DNA of 21,777 nt from DAOUEH01 sp034430515 (GTDB taxonomy: Bacteria; Chloroflexota; Dehalococcoidia; Dehalococcoidales; RBG-16-60-22), in the NCBI GenBank assembly GCA_034430515.1, contig DAOUEP010000050.1:1-21777 (forward strand), in the 5' to 3' direction. Under the pieces are notes generated by a model. The model was not told the DNA's origin, ran no database searches, and was given only the letters and a program-made list of their open reading frames with translations. A program made the position numbers and the translations under genes. Below are positions 7,473 to 14,675 of this stretch, piece by piece; position 1 is the first letter of the stretch, and the number at the start of each line of letters is the position of its first letter.

Positions 7473-8561
7473 ATGAAAGCCGCCATCTGCTACGAGGTCA
7501 ACAAGCCCCTGGTCGTTGAGGACGGCGTCAGCGTCGAGCCGCCCGGCCCGGGCGAGGTGAAGGTCAAAGTCGCCGTCACCGCCGTCTGCCACAGCGACCT
7601 GCACTTCTTCACCGGGGAAATCCCCTCCCCCCTCCCCGGCCTGGCCGGCCACGAGACGGCCGGCTACGTGGACGAGGTGGGCGAGGGGGTCACCAGATTA
7701 AAGCCCGGCGATACGGTGGTCATCGGCACGGTGGGCACCGGCTGCGGCCAGTGCTACTACTGCACCATCGGGCTGCGCCACTACTGCACCGAACGCGGCA
7801 AGTTGATGCGCCCCAAACACACCAATAAAAAGGGGCAGCGCCTGGCGCTGATGGCCGGGCCGGTGGGCGGCTTCGCCGAGTACACCACCGTGTCCGAGCA
7901 GCTGGTCACCAGAGTCCCGGCGGACATGCCCCTGGACCGGGCGGCGCTGCTGGCCTGCGGGGTGACTTCCGGCTTCGGGGCGGTGGTCAACCGCGCTAAA
8001 GTAAAAGCCATGAGCAGCGTGGTGGTGGTGGGGACGGGCGGCGTGGGGCTCAACTCCATCCAGGGGGCGGTCTTTTCCGGGGCCTACCCCGTCATCGCCG
8101 TGGATGTGCTGGATAGCAAGCTCCAGACGGCCAAAGAGTTCGGCGCCACGCACACGGTCAACATCGCCAGGGAAAAAGACCCCGTCAAGACGGTCGTGGC
8201 GATGACCTCGGGGCGGGGGGCGGACTACGTCTTCGTCACCGTGGGCAAGGTGGAGGCCGTCCGCCAGGGATTCTCCATGGCCGGCCCGCGGGGCATGACC
8301 GTGGTCGTGGGGCTGGCGGGGGGCAACCTGAGCGACTTCACGCCGCTGGAGTTCGTCTTTACGGAGAAAATCCTCACCGGCTGCGGCGGCGGCTCGATAC
8401 GCTCCAGCATTGATATTCCTTACCTGGTCTCGCTCTACCAGGCGGGCAAGCTCAAGCTGGACGAGCTTATCAGCGGGCACTACCCGCTGGCGCGCATCAA
8501 CGAGGCGGTGGCCTCGCTGGCACAGGGGGAGGCCCTGCGCAATATCGTTACCTTCGACTGA
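7473..8561 (+). CDS. zinc-dependent alcohol dehydrogenase (MDR family), copy B
   Basis: A 362-residue paralogue of the preceding gene with the same layout. Catalytic zinc ligands are Cys39, His60 with Glu61, and Cys162. Structural cysteines are 91, 94, 97 and 105. GTGGVG (187-192) and Asp211 point to NAD. Differences cluster in the 107-128 loop and in substrate-cleft positions such as HFFTGE, where copy A has HDIKGE. This suggests different substrates or a heterotypic pair. AAGGA at 7461-7465 is the ribosome site. The stop lies only 3 bases from the stop of the convergent SnoaL-like gene at 8565. All metal and cofactor residues are intact, so it should be active. Confidence 0.93.
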   Translation: MKAAICYEVNKPLVVEDGVSVEPPGPGEVKVKVAVTAVCHSDLHFFTGEIPSPLPGLAGHETAGYVDEVGEGVTRLKPGDTVVIGTVGTGCGQCYYCTIGLRHYCTERGKLMRPKHTNKKGQRLALMAGPVGGFAEYTTVSEQLVTRVPADMPLDRAALLACGVTSGFGAVVNRAKVKAMSSVVVVGTGGVGLNSIQGAVFSGAYPVIAVDVLDSKLQTAKEFGATHTVNIAREKDPVKTVVAMTSGRGADYVFVTVGKVEAVRQGFSMAGPRGMTVVVGLAGGNLSDFTPLEFVFTEKILTGCGGGSIRSSIDIPYLVSLYQAGKLKLDELISGHYPLARINEAVASLAQGEALRNIVTFD

Positions 8562-8564
8562 TAG

Positions 8565-9173
8565 TTATTTGCCCGTAATCGGGTGCTGGTAGTGGTACGG
8601 CACGGCGTGGAGGTGGTCGGGGTAGGGGTGGAAAGCCGTGGGAGGAGCGTCGGCGTTGGGCAGGGGCATCCAGCCCATCAGGGGCAGGTTGAGCCAGCCG
8701 TCCTCAAAGGGCGAGCAGAACGTATTGTTCCAGTGCAGCAGCGAGAACCGCCAGCGCCCGTCCTCCTTGACGTACTTGTTCTCGTAGTAGCCGTGCAGCC
8801 ACTCCTGGCGCGGGTAGGCCCCGTAGGTCTTGGCCTCGCAGAGTAAGGTCTGCCAGCGGCCGCGGGCGTGTTTACCGTCGGGGTCGACGTGGACGACGCC
8901 GCCGATTTGCATCACGATGAACTGCATCCAGGCCGGGTTCTGGCGCGAGCCGCCCCCGGCGAACATGTCCCAGTAGACGCGCCGCACGCCCTTCTTGCCG
9001 TAGAAGACGCCGTGGTCGACGATTTCCACCGACTCGGCGTTATCCGAGAAGAGGTCGCAAATCTCGGCCCACATGTTGTTGTCGAAATAGTAGCCGTATA
9101 TCCTTTGCAGGTGCTCGATTTCCTGGATGTCCTCGGCGAGCTGCACCTGTCTTTCCAGTTCCTCGATGTTCAT
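8565..9173 (-). CDS. SnoaL-like (NTF2-fold) protein, paralogue 1
   Basis: A 202-residue protein of the SnoaL-like/NTF2 superfamily, small alpha+beta cone-shaped proteins that serve as isomerases, cyclases, dehydratases or ligand-binding domains. Shared signatures are IQEIEHLQRIYGYYFD (16-31), DHGVFYGK (53-60), ARGRW (103-107), and EDGRW with LHWNN (137-150). The protein ends in HPITGK, and its two tandem paralogues end in HPVTGQ and HPVTGK. AAAGGTGG precedes the ATG. It is the last gene of a three-gene minus-strand run, 19 bases after paralogue 2. The acidic and aromatic pocket residues are retained, but no specific reaction can be assigned. Confidence 0.85.
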   Translation of the reverse strand: MNIEELERQVQLAEDIQEIEHLQRIYGYYFDNNMWAEICDLFSDNAESVEIVDHGVFYGKKGVRRVYWDMFAGGGSRQNPAWMQFIVMQIGGVVHVDPDGKHARGRWQTLLCEAKTYGAYPRQEWLHGYYENKYVKEDGRWRFSLLHWNNTFCSPFEDGWLNLPLMGWMPLPNADAPPTAFHPYPDHLHAVPYHYQHPITGK

Positions 9174-9192
9174 TTACGCCACCTTTAGTTTA

Positions 9193-9786
9193 TTATTGGC
9201 CGGTAACCGGGTGCCGGAACGAGTAGGGCACGTGGTAGCCGGAGGGGTAGGGATGGTAGGCCGTGGCCGGGGCGTCGGCGTGGGGGAAAGGCGTGTCGGA
9301 CAGCCGGGGTAGTTTGAGGAAGCCCGCCTCGTAAGAAGTCCAGTAGGTGAGGTTCCAGTGGAGCTTCTTAAAGTACCACCGGCCGTTCTCTTTGATGTAC
9401 TCGTTATCGTAGACGCCGAACTGCCAGGTCTGCTTCTTCGTCCCGCCGAAGGGCCGGCACTCGAACGACGGCGTGTACCAGCGGCCTCTGGCGGTCTGGC
9501 CGTCCGGCGCGACGGTGATGACGCCCTGCGACTGCATCACCTCGAAGAACATCCAGCCGGGCCGTTTCATGCCCACCATGCCGCCGTACATCTTGACCGC
9601 CGCCGCCTTGCCCCGGAAGACGCCGTGGTCGGTAATCTCCACCGACTCGGTGTTCTCCGAGAAGAGGTCGATGACCTCCGGGAACATGGCGTTATCAAAG
9701 TAGTAGCCGTACATCTTTTGGAGATTCTCTATCTCCTGGATGTCCTCAAGGTACGTTACCTGCCGCTCCAGCTCTTCCAGATTCAT
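9193..9786 (-). CDS. SnoaL-like (NTF2-fold) protein, paralogue 2
   Basis: A 197-residue SnoaL-like protein. IQEIENLQKMYGYYFD (16-31), DHGVFRGK (53-60), ARGRW (99-103) and ENGRWYFKKLHWN (133-145) match its neighbours. The frame is open for about 70 codons upstream, but the ATG at 9786 is chosen because the homology begins there (MNLEELERQV against MNIEELERQV) and AGGAG lies 10 bases upstream, overlapping the TAG stop of paralogue 3. That overlap suggests translational coupling. It resembles paralogue 1 more than paralogue 3 at the N-terminus. Possibly the three act on related ligands or as mixed oligomers; this is an inference. Confidence 0.85.
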   Translation of the reverse strand: MNLEELERQVTYLEDIQEIENLQKMYGYYFDNAMFPEVIDLFSENTESVEITDHGVFRGKAAAVKMYGGMVGMKRPGWMFFEVMQSQGVITVAPDGQTARGRWYTPSFECRPFGGTKKQTWQFGVYDNEYIKENGRWYFKKLHWNLTYWTSYEAGFLKLPRLSDTPFPHADAPATAYHPYPSGYHVPYSFRHPVTGQ

Positions 9787-9800
9787 CGCAAACCGCGCTC

Positions 9801-10430
9801 CTATTTGCCCGTCACCGGGTGCTTGAAGTGCACCGGGAAGTGGTAGCCGGATGGGTAGGGCCGCCAGCAGGTGGGTGGGGCGTCCGGCGGGACTTCGGCG
9901 CTGGGGCCGTTCTGGCCGACCACCGGGGTCTTCAGCCAGCCGTCCTCGTAGGGCGTGCGGAAGTTGAGGAAGAAGTGCAGCTTGCTGATGAGCCACTTGC
10001 CGTTTTCCTTGACGTACTCGTTTTCGTAGATGCCGTGCGCCCAGGTCTGGCGCAGCTCTCCCTCGTGGAGAGTGAGGGTGGGGCGGGCCTCCATGAGGAA
10101 GCCGTACCAGCGCCCCTTGGCGTGCTCGCCGTCGGGGTCGACGGTAACGACGCCCTGCATCTGCAGCGCGATGGACATCACGCCGGGACGTGGCTTGGCG
10201 TCGGGGCCGCCCTTGATGAGGTCGAGGTAGTAGCGGCGCACGCCCGCCTTGCCCTTGTAGACGCCGTGGTCGGCCACCTCGACGGAGACGGCGTTAGCGG
10301 AGAAGAGGTCAACCACCTTCTCCCAGTCGCCGTAGTCGCGGTAGTAGCCGTAGATTCTTTGCAGCTGCTCGATTTTCTTGATGTCGTCCAGCCGCTGGAT
10401 TCTTTGGGCCAGCTCTTCCAGTGTCGCCAT
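9801..10430 (-). CDS. SnoaL-like (NTF2-fold) protein, paralogue 3, first of the run
   Basis: A 209-residue SnoaL-like protein with IKKIEQLQRIYGYYRD (17-32), DHGVYKGK (54-61), a KGRW motif and ENGKWLISKLHF. The ATG at 10430 is chosen over an earlier in-frame start because GGAGG lies directly upstream and the alignment with the paralogues starts there. It has the same C-terminal PYPSGYH...HPVTGK ending. As the promoter-proximal gene it leads the minus-strand run 10430 to 8565, with gaps of 14 and 19 bases. It is more diverged than paralogues 1 and 2 and has an inserted loop near residues 70-80 (GGPDAKPRP). Confidence 0.85.
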   Translation of the reverse strand: MATLEELAQRIQRLDDIKKIEQLQRIYGYYRDYGDWEKVVDLFSANAVSVEVADHGVYKGKAGVRRYYLDLIKGGPDAKPRPGVMSIALQMQGVVTVDPDGEHAKGRWYGFLMEARPTLTLHEGELRQTWAHGIYENEYVKENGKWLISKLHFFLNFRTPYEDGWLKTPVVGQNGPSAEVPPDAPPTCWRPYPSGYHFPVHFKHPVTGK

Positions 10431-10486
10431 AAAAGCCTCCTTATATAGATATGTCTTGACTATCTTACGATGAGGTGTTAGCTTAC

Positions 10487-10514
10487 TATATAATATTGCG
10501 GCGGGGGAGTTCAA
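10487..10514 (-). promoter_or_regulatory. candidate promoter of the SnoaL run, overlapping a plus-strand -10 box
   Basis: On the minus strand, TTGAAC (10514-10509), a 16-base spacer and TATATA (10492-10487) precede the three-gene run. On the plus strand, TATAAT at 10489-10494 is a good -10 box for the divergent gene at 10543, although its -35 (near 10465) is poor. The two -10 elements overlap, so the two promoters could exclude each other. Confidence 0.4.
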
Positions 10515-10542
10515 AAAAGGCGCCGTTGAAAGGGGGCCAGTT

Positions 10543-11196
10543 ATGACGATGACCTTAGCCGGGATGGAGGCGGAACTGAAAAAGCTCCGGGTGCAGGTGG
10601 CCGAGAACGCCCGCGCCCGGGACTACCTGGAGATATGGAAGCTCCAGTCGCTGTATTCACATCTATATTATATCGGCCAGCGGGCGGAAGTCCCCGCGCT
10701 CTTCGCCCAAAAGACCCCCGGCGTGACCATGGAAATCGAGGACAGCGGCGTCTACGAGGGCATCGAGAGCATCACTCGGTTCTGGAACACCGTCTTCAGC
10801 GAGAAGAAACACCTGACGTCGGGCTTTTTGGCCGTCCACATGACGGTGAACCCGGTCATCGAGATTGATAAGGCGGGGACTAAGGCGCGCGGCCTCTGGC
10901 ACTCGCACGGCTATGCCTCGATGGGGGCGCCCGGCCACCTCAAGCAGTTCCTCTGCCTGGGCAAGTACGACATGGAGTACGTCAAGGAGGACGGGGCGTG
11001 GAAGTTCCTCAAGTTCAACTACCGCCTGACCTTCATGTGCCCCTACGAGCGGGGCTGGGTGGACGAGCCGGTGGGGGCGAGTATCGCCGGCTCGCCGGAG
11101 AACCACCCCGATAAGCCCACCACCTACCACATGCCCTACAGCCAGTACCGGATTAATATCCTCCAGCCGCCCCCGCCGGAGCCGTACGGGGATTAA
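10543..11196 (+). CDS. divergent SnoaL-like (NTF2-fold) protein, paralogue 4
   Basis: A 217-residue protein of the same superfamily as the three genes across the promoter region. It shares the layout LEIWKLQSLYSHLYY (27-41), EDSGVYEG, ARGLWHSHG and KEDGAWKFLKFNYRL, then a C-terminal PYERGWVDEP that parallels the PFEDGWLNLP of paralogue 1. It lacks the HP[VI]TG ending and finishes with a proline-rich tail. It is clearly more distant than the other three are from one another. A ribosome site AAAGGGGG precedes the ATG at 10543; an ATG two codons later is an alternative. Its TAA stop overlaps the TAA stop of the convergent CoA-transferase gene within the sequence TTAA. Confidence 0.8.
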   Translation: MTMTLAGMEAELKKLRVQVAENARARDYLEIWKLQSLYSHLYYIGQRAEVPALFAQKTPGVTMEIEDSGVYEGIESITRFWNTVFSEKKHLTSGFLAVHMTVNPVIEIDKAGTKARGLWHSHGYASMGAPGHLKQFLCLGKYDMEYVKEDGAWKFLKFNYRLTFMCPYERGWVDEPVGASIAGSPENHPDKPTTYHMPYSQYRINILQPPPPEPYGD

Positions 11197-11855
11197 AGCT
11201 CAATCTCTTTCAAATCCGCCGCCGGCGTGAGGACGGCCTCGGTAAGCCCCTGCACCTCCGGCACCGTCCAGCCGGGGGCAATCTCCTTAAGCACAAGACC
11301 CTCCCCGGTCACGGCGATAACGGCCAGGTCGGTCACGACCAGGCTGACGCAGCCGCGGGCGGTAAGGGGGTAGGTGCATTCCCTTACGATGCGTGGCTCG
11401 CCGTTCCTGGTGGTGTGGAGCATGGTCACGATGACCCGCCTGGCGCCGGCGGCCAGGTCCATGCCCCCACCCATGCCGGTGGCGGCCCGTCCCGGGCGGC
11501 CCCAGTTGGCCAGGTCGCCCCTTTCCGAGACCTGGTAAGCCCCCAGGACGACGATGTCGATGTGGCCGCCGCGTATCATGTCGAACGAGGCGGCGCTGTC
11601 AAAAAAGCACATGCCCGGCAGCGCCGTGACCGGCTGGTCGGAGGCGTTAATCATCTCGTAGTCTTTGGCGTCGTCGCTGGCCAGCGGCCCGTAGCCCAGC
11701 ATACCGTTCTCGCTCTGGAAGAATATCGTCCTGCCCTCGGGGATGGCGTCGGCGCAGAGGCCGGGCATGCCGTAGCCCAGGTTGACCACCATGTCGTCGG
11801 CGAACTCACGGGCGGCCCGCAGGGCGATGGTCACCTCGTCCAGGCGGGGCTTCAT
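11193..11855 (-). CDS. CoA-transferase subunit B (family I, beta)
   Basis: A 220-residue beta subunit of a family I 3-oxoacid or related CoA transferase. The active-site motif FQSENGMLG includes the catalytic glutamate, Glu49. The segment GMGGGMDLAAGA and the C-terminal VVTDLAVIAVT are also typical. The ATG at 11855 overlaps the stop of subunit A as ATGA, which implies coupled translation and equal stoichiometry. An in-frame start further upstream would lie inside subunit A and is rejected. Substrate specificity (acetoacetate, glutaconate-like or other) is not readable. The neighbouring dehydrogenases and nitroreductase suggest use in catabolism of an organic acid. Confidence 0.92.
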   Translation of the reverse strand: MKPRLDEVTIALRAAREFADDMVVNLGYGMPGLCADAIPEGRTIFFQSENGMLGYGPLASDDAKDYEMINASDQPVTALPGMCFFDSAASFDMIRGGHIDIVVLGAYQVSERGDLANWGRPGRAATGMGGGMDLAAGARRVIVTMLHTTRNGEPRIVRECTYPLTARGCVSLVVTDLAVIAVTGEGLVLKEIAPGWTVPEVQGLTEAVLTPAADLKEIEL

Positions 11856-12565
11856 CGCGGCACCGCCACGATGCGGTTGACGTAGACGTGGGGCGTGACG
11901 ATAACCTCCGGGTCGAGGCTGCCCGCCGGCACGATTTCGTCCACCTCGACGATGGTCGTCGCCGCGGCGGCGGCCATGACCGGGTTGAAGCACCGCGCCG
12001 TGCGGCGGTAAACCAGGTTGCCCAGGGTATCGGCCTGATGCGCCTTGATGAGGGCGAAATCCGCCGGGAGCGGTAGCTCCAGGATGTACTCCCGCCCGCC
12101 GATGACCCTGGTCTCCTTGCCCGCGGCGACGACGGTGCCGGCGCCCACCGGCGTGTAGAAGCCCCCCAGACCGCCGGAGGCGCAGCGGATGCGCTCGGCC
12201 AGGGTGCCCTGGGGGACAATCTCTATCTCCACCTGACCGGCGTTGTAGGCCGTCTCCAGTGGGGAGGTGGGCGGCATGCCGCCCAGGGCGGGCACCGAGC
12301 CGATGAACTTGCTGACCTGGCCGTTTTCGAAGAGGAGGCCCAGGTCGGGGTAGCCGCCCGGCTTGATGCGCTGACTCAGCTCGAAGCCGACCCCGCCCAT
12401 GTTGGCGATGACGGTGAGATTTTTAGCGCCCTGCCGGGCGAGGGCGGTTATCAGGTTGACGGGCAGGCCGCCGAAAGACCCGAAGCCGCCCACCATCACG
12501 GTGGCCCCGTCGGGGATATCGGCGACGGCCGCCGCAGCGCTATCGTAAATCTTGCTCGCGGTCAT
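11852..12565 (-). CDS. CoA-transferase subunit A (family I, alpha)
   Basis: A 237-residue alpha subunit. Residues 19-35 (DGATVMVGGFGSFGGLP) match the classical CoA-transferase signature [DN]-[GN]-x2-(hydrophobic)3-G-G-F-x3-G-x-P. The central NGQVSKFIGS, GTLAERIR and GFYTPVGAGT segments are normal for the subunit. It is coupled at both ends: its ATG overlaps the stop of the upstream nitroreductase as ATGA, and its stop overlaps the start of subunit B in the same way. The length is standard and no key residue is missing, so an active heteromeric enzyme is expected. Confidence 0.93.
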   Translation of the reverse strand: MTASKIYDSAAAAVADIPDGATVMVGGFGSFGGLPVNLITALARQGAKNLTVIANMGGVGFELSQRIKPGGYPDLGLLFENGQVSKFIGSVPALGGMPPTSPLETAYNAGQVEIEIVPQGTLAERIRCASGGLGGFYTPVGAGTVVAAGKETRVIGGREYILELPLPADFALIKAHQADTLGNLVYRRTARCFNPVMAAAAATTIVEVDEIVPAGSLDPEVIVTPHVYVNRIVAVPR

Positions 12566-13206
12566 TTACCGGCCGGCGCGGTGTATTTCTCCCAGAAGAT
12601 TATCTTGTCGCGGTCTTTGCGGGGGCGGGGCTTGGGGTCTTCGGCCGGATAGCCCAGCGGCAGGATATCGTGCACGAAGACGCCGTCCGGCAGGCCCATG
12701 ACCTTGTGAATGCTCTTGGTGTCTATCGCCCCCACCCAGCAGGTGCCCAGGCCCTGGTTGACGGCCTCCAGGGTCATGTAGGCGGCGGCAATCATCACCT
12801 GCTCGCCGGCCTTCACCGTCATCACCGGCTCGCCCAGGCGGTAGGGGGCGAAAAGGTCGCTCCCCAGGACGACGTTGTCCAGTATCTCGTCCGTCCAGTC
12901 CATCACGCCCAGGTCCCGGAGATTGGCCAGGGCGGCGCGGTGCTGCTTCTGGGACAGGTCATTCATGACGCCGCAGCAGACAATCAAGACCGGGGCGTTG
13001 AGGTGGGGCTGTCCGCCGGCGGCCTTGGCGACGGCCTCCCGCATGACCTTGTCCTGGAGGACGATGAAACGCCACGGCTGCGTGTTCCCCCACGAGGGCG
13101 CCCGCCGGCCCGCCTCCAGTACCTTCTCAATCTTCTCTTTCTCCACGGGGTCGGGTTTCCACTGGCGGATACTCGTCCGCTTCATGATGGCCGCGGTTAC
13201 GTCCAT
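12562..13206 (-). CDS. nitroreductase-family FMN oxidoreductase
   Basis: A 214-residue flavoprotein of the nitroreductase superfamily, normally an FMN-binding dimer. RTSIRQWKPDP (10-20) supplies the phosphate-binding arginines, and APSWGNTQPWRF (36-47) is the conserved FMN-contacting helix. GLGTCWVGAID and the LPLGYPAEDPKPRPRK tail complete the fold. AAGGAGG precedes the ATG. Members reduce nitro groups, enones, quinones or iodotyrosine, or fragment flavins, so the reaction is open. Translational coupling to a CoA transferase hints at reduction of an unsaturated or aromatic acid intermediate, but this is an inference from position. Confidence 0.9.
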   Translation of the reverse strand: MDVTAAIMKRTSIRQWKPDPVEKEKIEKVLEAGRRAPSWGNTQPWRFIVLQDKVMREAVAKAAGGQPHLNAPVLIVCCGVMNDLSQKQHRAALANLRDLGVMDWTDEILDNVVLGSDLFAPYRLGEPVMTVKAGEQVMIAAAYMTLEAVNQGLGTCWVGAIDTKSIHKVMGLPDGVFVHDILPLGYPAEDPKPRPRKDRDKIIFWEKYTAPAGK

Positions 13207-13236
13207 TGGTTGGCCTCCTTACGGTTTGTCTTTATC

Positions 13237-13264
13237 ATTTTAGCCGGCCGGCCGGATTTGTCAA
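13237..13264 (-). promoter_or_regulatory. sigma70-type promoter of the nitroreductase/CoA-transferase operon
   Basis: On the minus strand, TTGACA (13264-13259), a 16-base spacer and TAAAAT (13242-13237). The spacer contains a perfect palindrome of three CCGG units (13244-13255), which may be an operator. The leader would be about 25 bases. The -35 box overlaps the stop of the gene remnant upstream. Confidence 0.65.
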
Positions 13265-13377
13265 TTATTCCGGGATGGAGTAGGGGCGGTTACGGATGTC
13301 GGTGTAGGCGAAGCCGGTCTGGCGACGCATAACCCGCAGTAGAGGCCGCAGTAAGTTACCTGTTCCAGGTTCGCCAT
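13261..13377 (-). pseudogene. remnant of a DUF3795-like gene with an internal deletion
   Basis: A 38-codon frame starts at ATG 13377 after a good GAGGT ribosome site. The first 17 codons read MANLEQVTYCGLYCGLC, which I recognise as the N-terminus of DUF3795-type cysteine-rich proteins (usually well over 100 residues). After that the frame becomes a Pro/Thr/Ser-rich string without family resemblance. In the +1 frame from the same point, codons with GC-rich third positions read MRRQTGFAYTDIRNRPYSIPE and stop. To my memory this resembles the C-terminal end of the same family. The simplest reading is that the middle of the gene was deleted out of frame. A sequencing or assembly error would not explain the missing length. 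Confidence 0.45.
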
Positions 13378-13401
13378 TTCCGTTACCTCATTTCCCCGAT
13401 A

Positions 13402-14451
13402 TTATTGTCCGGCCCGCTTCAGCACCCGCAGGGCCCGCAGGGTTACCCACTTGTTGGGCTTGTTCAGCGTGCCATATTTTACCCACATCTTATGGCTATG
13501 GTCAACGAATTCCAGCGGCCAGCGGCCGTTCTCGTCCTGCTTGCTCCGGATTAATTCCAGCGTGTTGGCCAGCCGGGGGTCGCCGCCGTAGCCCAGCGCG
13601 GTAAAGGCCTCGGCAATCTGGAGGATATCCGCCCCCCAGAAGCTGGGGAAACGGAACTGCCACCACCTTTTATCCGGCACGCCGGCGCGGTGGCCGGGAA
13701 AACCGGCCGCGGCGGGGTCGTTGTTCAGGAAAAAGTCCACCCCCACCTCAATGGCCCGCGCCATCAGGCCGTGGCGGCGCTCGTCGGGCAGGCGGGAAAT
13801 GGCCATCATTACCTTGACCCCCGCCCAGCCGCAGGGCATACCTTTATTGGTGCGGCAGGCAAAGCGGGGGCCGCTGTATTTCAGGTAGCGGAAAGGCCCC
13901 GGCACGCCCGCGGCGGGGGGCAGGCCGTCGCGGTCCACCTTACGGGGCACGCCCTGGCCGGTGACCAGCCGCGCCATCCACTCGTAGGCGGCGTCCAGCC
14001 GGTTGTCCTGGTATCCTAAATCCATCAGCGAGAGCAGCAAGTTGCCCTGGAGGCAGAGGCCCATGTTGGAAGGTATCAGGCGGGGCGAGAACTGGCCGCT
14101 TTTAAGCAGCGAGTTTGCCAGCAGGTAGGCGCCGGCGGCGGTGACGCGCTTATCTTCCTCGACGGAGGCGCCCAGCTCCGCCAGCGAGATAATCGACCAC
14201 ACCGTGCCCCGGCACTTGTTGGCGTAAACGTTGCCCGGCGCGAGCCACCAGCCCGCCGGGTTCATCTGGGCCAGGATAGTGGCGATGGGCCCCTCGCGGT
14301 GGGCCTGGCGTCGGGCGGCCTTTATCTCTTTGTCATCGGCGGCGACGATGTCGCGCAGGGCCAGGTATCTTACGCCGGGGTCGTCCGGCTCCAGCAGCCA
14401 GTCGGTCGGGTCTGGCTTCGAGGCCGGCTTCCCGTCCCCTTGGTTCCCCAT
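13402..14451 (-). CDS. alpha/alpha-toroid (prenyltransferase/squalene cyclase-like) protein
   Basis: A 349-residue protein with helical repeats of the terpenoid-cyclase/prenyltransferase alpha-alpha toroid type. Support comes from repeated helix pairs rich in Leu/Ala/Trp and a QW-like motif, QDENGRW (305-311), which fits Q-x3-G-x-W of squalene/hopene cyclases. The Asp-rich cyclase motif DXDD is not seen, and there is no signal peptide, so cyclase activity is doubtful; a scaffold or substrate-binding role is as likely. Cys80, Cys133, Cys199 and Cys207 are scattered. The ATG at 14451 is chosen because it lies 5 bases past the stop of the CxxC gene, with GGAAG upstream. It is the last gene of the selenoprotein operon. 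Confidence 0.7.
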   Translation of the reverse strand: MGNQGDGKPASKPDPTDWLLEPDDPGVRYLALRDIVAADDKEIKAARRQAHREGPIATILAQMNPAGWWLAPGNVYANKCRGTVWSIISLAELGASVEEDKRVTAAGAYLLANSLLKSGQFSPRLIPSNMGLCLQGNLLLSLMDLGYQDNRLDAAYEWMARLVTGQGVPRKVDRDGLPPAAGVPGPFRYLKYSGPRFACRTNKGMPCGWAGVKVMMAISRLPDERRHGLMARAIEVGVDFFLNNDPAAAGFPGHRAGVPDKRWWQFRFPSFWGADILQIAEAFTALGYGGDPRLANTLELIRSKQDENGRWPLEFVDHSHKMWVKYGTLNKPNKWVTLRALRVLKRAGQ

Positions 14452-14456
14452 CGGGA

Positions 14457-14654
14457 TTAAATCTTCCTTTGTAGGAACATGGCCTGCTCGGTGAACAGGT
14501 GGAAATCGGCCGATTTGTCGTGGTCGGGCAAGACACCCATTTGTACCAGGCAGTCTTCGCACATGACTTCGTCCTGGTGAACGTAGACCTTGCCCGGATA
14601 GTCCGTCGGCTCCTCACTGAACTCGCGGTCGCACTTCTTGCACTTGACTTTCAT
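14457..14654 (-). CDS. small double-CxxC zinc-ribbon-like protein
   Basis: A 65-residue protein with Cys5-x2-Cys8 (CKKC) and Cys32-x2-Cys35 (CEDC), a pattern that binds a single zinc (or an Fe-S centre) in small ribbon domains. The C-terminal third (DFHLFTEQAMFLQRKI) is helical. GGGAGG precedes the ATG. It lies between the selenoprotein (21 bases upstream) and the toroid protein (5 bases downstream), so it is very probably co-translated with them. It could be a metal-binding accessory or a redox partner for the selenoprotein. No named family is recognised. Confidence 0.75.
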   Translation of the reverse strand: MKVKCKKCDREFSEEPTDYPGKVYVHQDEVMCEDCLVQMGVLPDHDKSADFHLFTEQAMFLQRKI

Positions 14655-14675
14655 TGTCTTCCTCCCGTAGAGAAA

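Noticed and set aside
7698..8480. 260-residue minus-strand ORF opposite alcohol dehydrogenase B
   Set aside because: His/Arg/Gly-rich composition typical of the antisense of a GC-rich gene; the plus strand has intact catalytic residues.
13402..14451. Functional squalene/hopene cyclase
   Set aside because: Only one QW-like motif and no DXDD acid motif; about half the length of a hopene cyclase.
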